Below, piece after piece: positions 61,985 through 64,000 of a DNA stretch of 64,000 bases; within the stretch, counting starts at the first letter, position 1, and the number at the start of each line of letters is the position of its first letter. The translations under genes and the position numbers were made by a program. Where the stretch lies: positions 2,599,201 through 2,663,200 of the forward strand of contig JABTUM010000001.1 in assembly GCA_015075375.1 (NCBI GenBank), written 5' to 3'. The notes under the pieces were generated by a model. That model was not told the DNA's origin, ran no database searches, and saw only the letters and a program-made list of their open reading frames with translations. The stretch comes from Planctomycetota bacterium. Its GTDB lineage: Bacteria; Planctomycetota; SZUA-567; H5-PLA8.

Positions 61985-64000
61985 TCATTTGCTCGTGGCG
62001 ACGTAAACTCCATTCCAACCTGAAAGGGGCGGCGCGTCAAGCAACCTCACGCACCTTGCGGCCATGGTCCGGCTGGGAAGGTCCTCCGGCTGAGCCTCCC
62101 AAAGCCCCCGAGCCACCGCAAAATCCCCCTTCACATAAGCTTCAAAGGCCCGTTCGTACGCCCGGGCCGTCTCCAAGCGAGCCGCCGGAACCTTCCCTGC
62201 CGCGCCCAATAGTTCGTAAACGCACAGCGCCTGCGTCCGCCCTTTCACGGCCACCCGGTCGATCAGCCGGAATTCGAATGCCTTTCCCGCCGCTTCGCGG
62301 ATCGACGCGCTGGCCAAGATCGTCGTGCCGTACGTCTTGTTCAAACCTTCCAGCCGCGAGGCCAGGTTCACGCCGTCGCCCAGCGCCGTATAGTTCATGC
62401 GCTCGGGCGAACCGAAATGCCCGACCATCACCGGCCCGGCATGCAGGCCCAGCCGCGTCTCCCAGGCGGGACCGCCGCGCCAAGCCTCCGAGGCGTACAG
62501 CGCCTGCGTGCGCGCCAGGGCGTCCAACGCCGCCGCGCACGCCGCCGCCGCGTGATCCGCAACCGCCTCCGGCGCGTTCCACAACGCCATCACGGCGTCA
62601 CCAATGAACTTATCCACCGCACCGCGTTGAGCGTGCACCGCCGCCGTCATCGTCTCGAGGTACAGGCCCAGATACCGCGCCAATTCGTCCGGCGCGAGCT
62701 GCTCCGAACACTGCGTGAAGTCTTTGATATCCGTAAAGAGGATGCTCAATTCGCGCAGCTCGCCGCCCAGTTCGGGCTCGCGCCCGCTGCGGTAAAGCTG
62801 CCGGACCAGCCCCACCGGGACGTAACGGCTCATCGCCCGTGCCGCCGTCTTGGCCAGCTCCAGCCCATCGAGCACCGTGCCGACTTCGCGCAGCGCGACC
62901 TCGCGCGCGCGGGGCTCGAAAGAAAAATCGCGCATCCGTGCGGTCTCGTCCACCACCTCGACGAGATCGCGCCGCACTTTCCGCAGCGTCCAGCCGCCGC
63001 CGATCAGGATCGCCGCCATCACCAGCGCCGCCGCCCATGCCAGCCGGCGCTGCGTCTCGAGCAAGCCGCCCAGGTAATGCGCTTCCGGCGCGACGATCCC
63101 CACCGCGCCGTCGGCGAGCCCGCCGCGAATCTCGCCGCCCTCGCCCAGCCGGCGGAACGTCATCAAATAGCGCGCGCCCTCCAGTTCGAAGGCGCCCGAA
63201 TAGTGCGGCGCGGCGTCCGAAAGCATCCGCCACGGCTCCGCCGCCAATGCGGCGCGCACTTCCGCCGGAGCCGCGGACGGATCGACGCGCAGGTCCGTCG
63301 CGGTCTCGATCAGGCGGCTTTCTTCGCCGAGCCCTGTAAGCAGCCCGCCGTATCCGTTCACCAAAAAGACCCGGTGCGGATCGGCCGCACCCTCGACCAG
63401 TCTGATCTGCGTGATACGGTCGAGTTCCGCCGTCGAGAAGCCCGCGCGCAGCACACCCAGGAATTGTCCTTCGGCATCCAGCAGCGCCTGCTGCACCGTC
63501 AGCACCACGCGCTGCCGCTCGAGCGGCAACCGCGCGTCCAGCGCCGAACGATGCAGCTCGCTCCACGCCGCAACGCCGAACGCACCGGCTCCCACCACGC
63601 CTTGGAACGTCGGATGCAGAGCGGGATTCTCGGTCGTGCCGGCTTCGGCGCTCCACGCCACGCCCTCCAGCTTGGCGCCGGGCTCGCGCAGGCGAACCTG
63701 CGACGCGAAGCCGCCGCCCGGCACCGCCAGCACCCGCCGCGTCACGATCCGCTCGCCGTCGGCCTCCGGCGCCGCGCGGAAAACCGACACCTGGCCCGCC
63801 GTAGCCGCATCGGCCTGCCAAGCACCGCCGGCATCCCGCCGGGCTTCGGCTGTGGTCAGCGTCAGTTCGATCAGACCGGGTTGTGCGGCCAGCTGCGCGA
63901 AGAAATCGCGTTCGAGGTCCGTGGCGTCGCGCGGCTGCACCGCACCGCGTTGCACACGCGCTTCGAAGGCCGCCACCGCTTCGGCCGCCTGGCCCAAATG
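61985..64000 (-). CDS. Class III adenylate cyclase with dCache-like sensor (5' end outside window)
   Basis: The frame is open at the window edge, so the N-terminus, presumably with the first membrane helix, is missing. The visible 670 residues hold an extracytoplasmic Cache-like sensor region, a membrane helix (about 340-360), a linker with a HAMP-like look, and a class III cyclase domain (about 415-600). Metal Asp residues are in LFTDIKDFT and DKFIGDAVMA; the latter Lys together with Thr of NYTALGDGVNLASRLE matches the Lys/Thr substrate pair of class IIIb adenylate cyclases. It would make cAMP in response to an external ligand. The last about 60 residues form a short TPR-like helix pair. Confidence 0.88.
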   Translation of the reverse strand, partial: HLGQAAEAVAAFEARVQRGAVQPRDATDLERDFFAQLAAQPGLIELTLTTAEARRDAGGAWQADAATAGQVSVFRAAPEADGERIVTRRVLAVPGGGFASQVRLREPGAKLEGVAWSAEAGTTENPALHPTFQGVVGAGAFGVAAWSELHRSALDARLPLERQRVVLTVQQALLDAEGQFLGVLRAGFSTAELDRITQIRLVEGAADPHRVFLVNGYGGLLTGLGEESRLIETATDLRVDPSAAPAEVRAALAAEPWRMLSDAAPHYSGAFELEGARYLMTFRRLGEGGEIRGGLADGAVGIVAPEAHYLGGLLETQRRLAWAAALVMAAILIGGGWTLRKVRRDLVEVVDETARMRDFSFEPRAREVALREVGTVLDGLELAKTAARAMSRYVPVGLVRQLYRSGREPELGGELRELSILFTDIKDFTQCSEQLAPDELARYLGLYLETMTAAVHAQRGAVDKFIGDAVMALWNAPEAVADHAAAACAAALDALARTQALYASEAWRGGPAWETRLGLHAGPVMVGHFGSPERMNYTALGDGVNLASRLEGLNKTYGTTILASASIREAAGKAFEFRLIDRVAVKGRTQALCVYELLGAAGKVPAARLETARAYERAFEAYVKGDFAVARGLWEAQPEDLPSRTMAARCVRLLDAPPLSGWNGVYVATSK

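Overview
This is a GC-rich bacterial chromosome segment with about 48 protein-coding genes and no rRNA, tRNA, CRISPR or convincing mobile-element gene. Several features point to a free-living, diderm, glycan-using bacterium of the Planctomycetota/Verrucomicrobiota/Lentisphaerota neighbourhood or an allied candidate phylum such as Sumerlaeota or Hydrogenedentota: membrane Ser/Thr kinases, an ECF sigma factor overlapping a FecR-type anti-sigma gene, phytanoyl-CoA-dioxygenase-like (PhyH) proteins, a Cys-type sulfatase, a DUF4091/GH123-like secreted protein, a fused ADP-ribosylglycohydrolase and several lipoproteins. The phylum assignment is inference from gene families only.

Layout. 0.4-4.2 kb: a TetR-type regulator with a palindromic operator, followed by an ABC exporter and a small gene ending at a strong terminator. 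4.3-6.9 kb: a PhyH oxygenase, then an AT-richer accessory patch (HELGH metalloprotease-like protein; ankyrin-VOC fusion). 7-14.3 kb: a dCache Ser/Thr kinase, a zinc alcohol dehydrogenase, a membrane PA14 protein, two ABC-2 permeases lacking a nearby ATPase, and two tiny membrane proteins (Pmp3/YqaE and TM2). 14.5-19.4 kb: a two-gene glucan-processing operon (glycogen debranching enzyme, then an MGH1/GH63-like hydrolase). 19.9-25.4 kb: the housekeeping cluster nusA-infB-DUF503-rbfA plus a BamE-like lipoprotein. 25.7-31 kb: a pseudokinase-kinase tandem protein and a large secreted DUF4091 protein. 31.1-35.2 kb: a compact redox operon in which ApbE would flavinylate a TPR/FMN-binding protein that presumably exchanges electrons with a fused NapH-NapG-like polyferredoxin. 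35.5-37.4 kb: sigma/anti-sigma pair. 37.5-52.2 kb: catabolic and surface genes (ADP-ribosylglycohydrolase fusion, AraC/PhyH divergent pair, sulfatase-esterase operon, tandem HbpS-like protein, beta-helix surface protein, VOC protein). 52.3-56.8 kb: a complete ECF transporter whose S-component carries a long lipoprotein-type extracytoplasmic extension. 56.9-64 kb: an ExbB-like protein with a CBM9-like secreted partner, an SLC13 carrier, DoxX, a Cys-repeat lipoprotein and a class III adenylate cyclase cut by the window edge.

Most unusual for follow-up: the ECF transporter with a fused extracytoplasmic domain (52.3-56.8 kb), the three-gene flavin/ferredoxin operon (31.1-35.2 kb), the tandem pseudokinase-kinase (25.7-27.5 kb), the ankyrin-VOC fusion (5.9-6.9 kb), the tandem HbpS protein (46.9-48 kb), and the inverted-repeat element lying exactly between convergent genes at 52.25-52.35 kb. 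Translation starts were revised in many cases using Shine-Dalgarno spacing and signal peptides; these revisions are noted per gene. All family calls are from reading motifs, without database searches.
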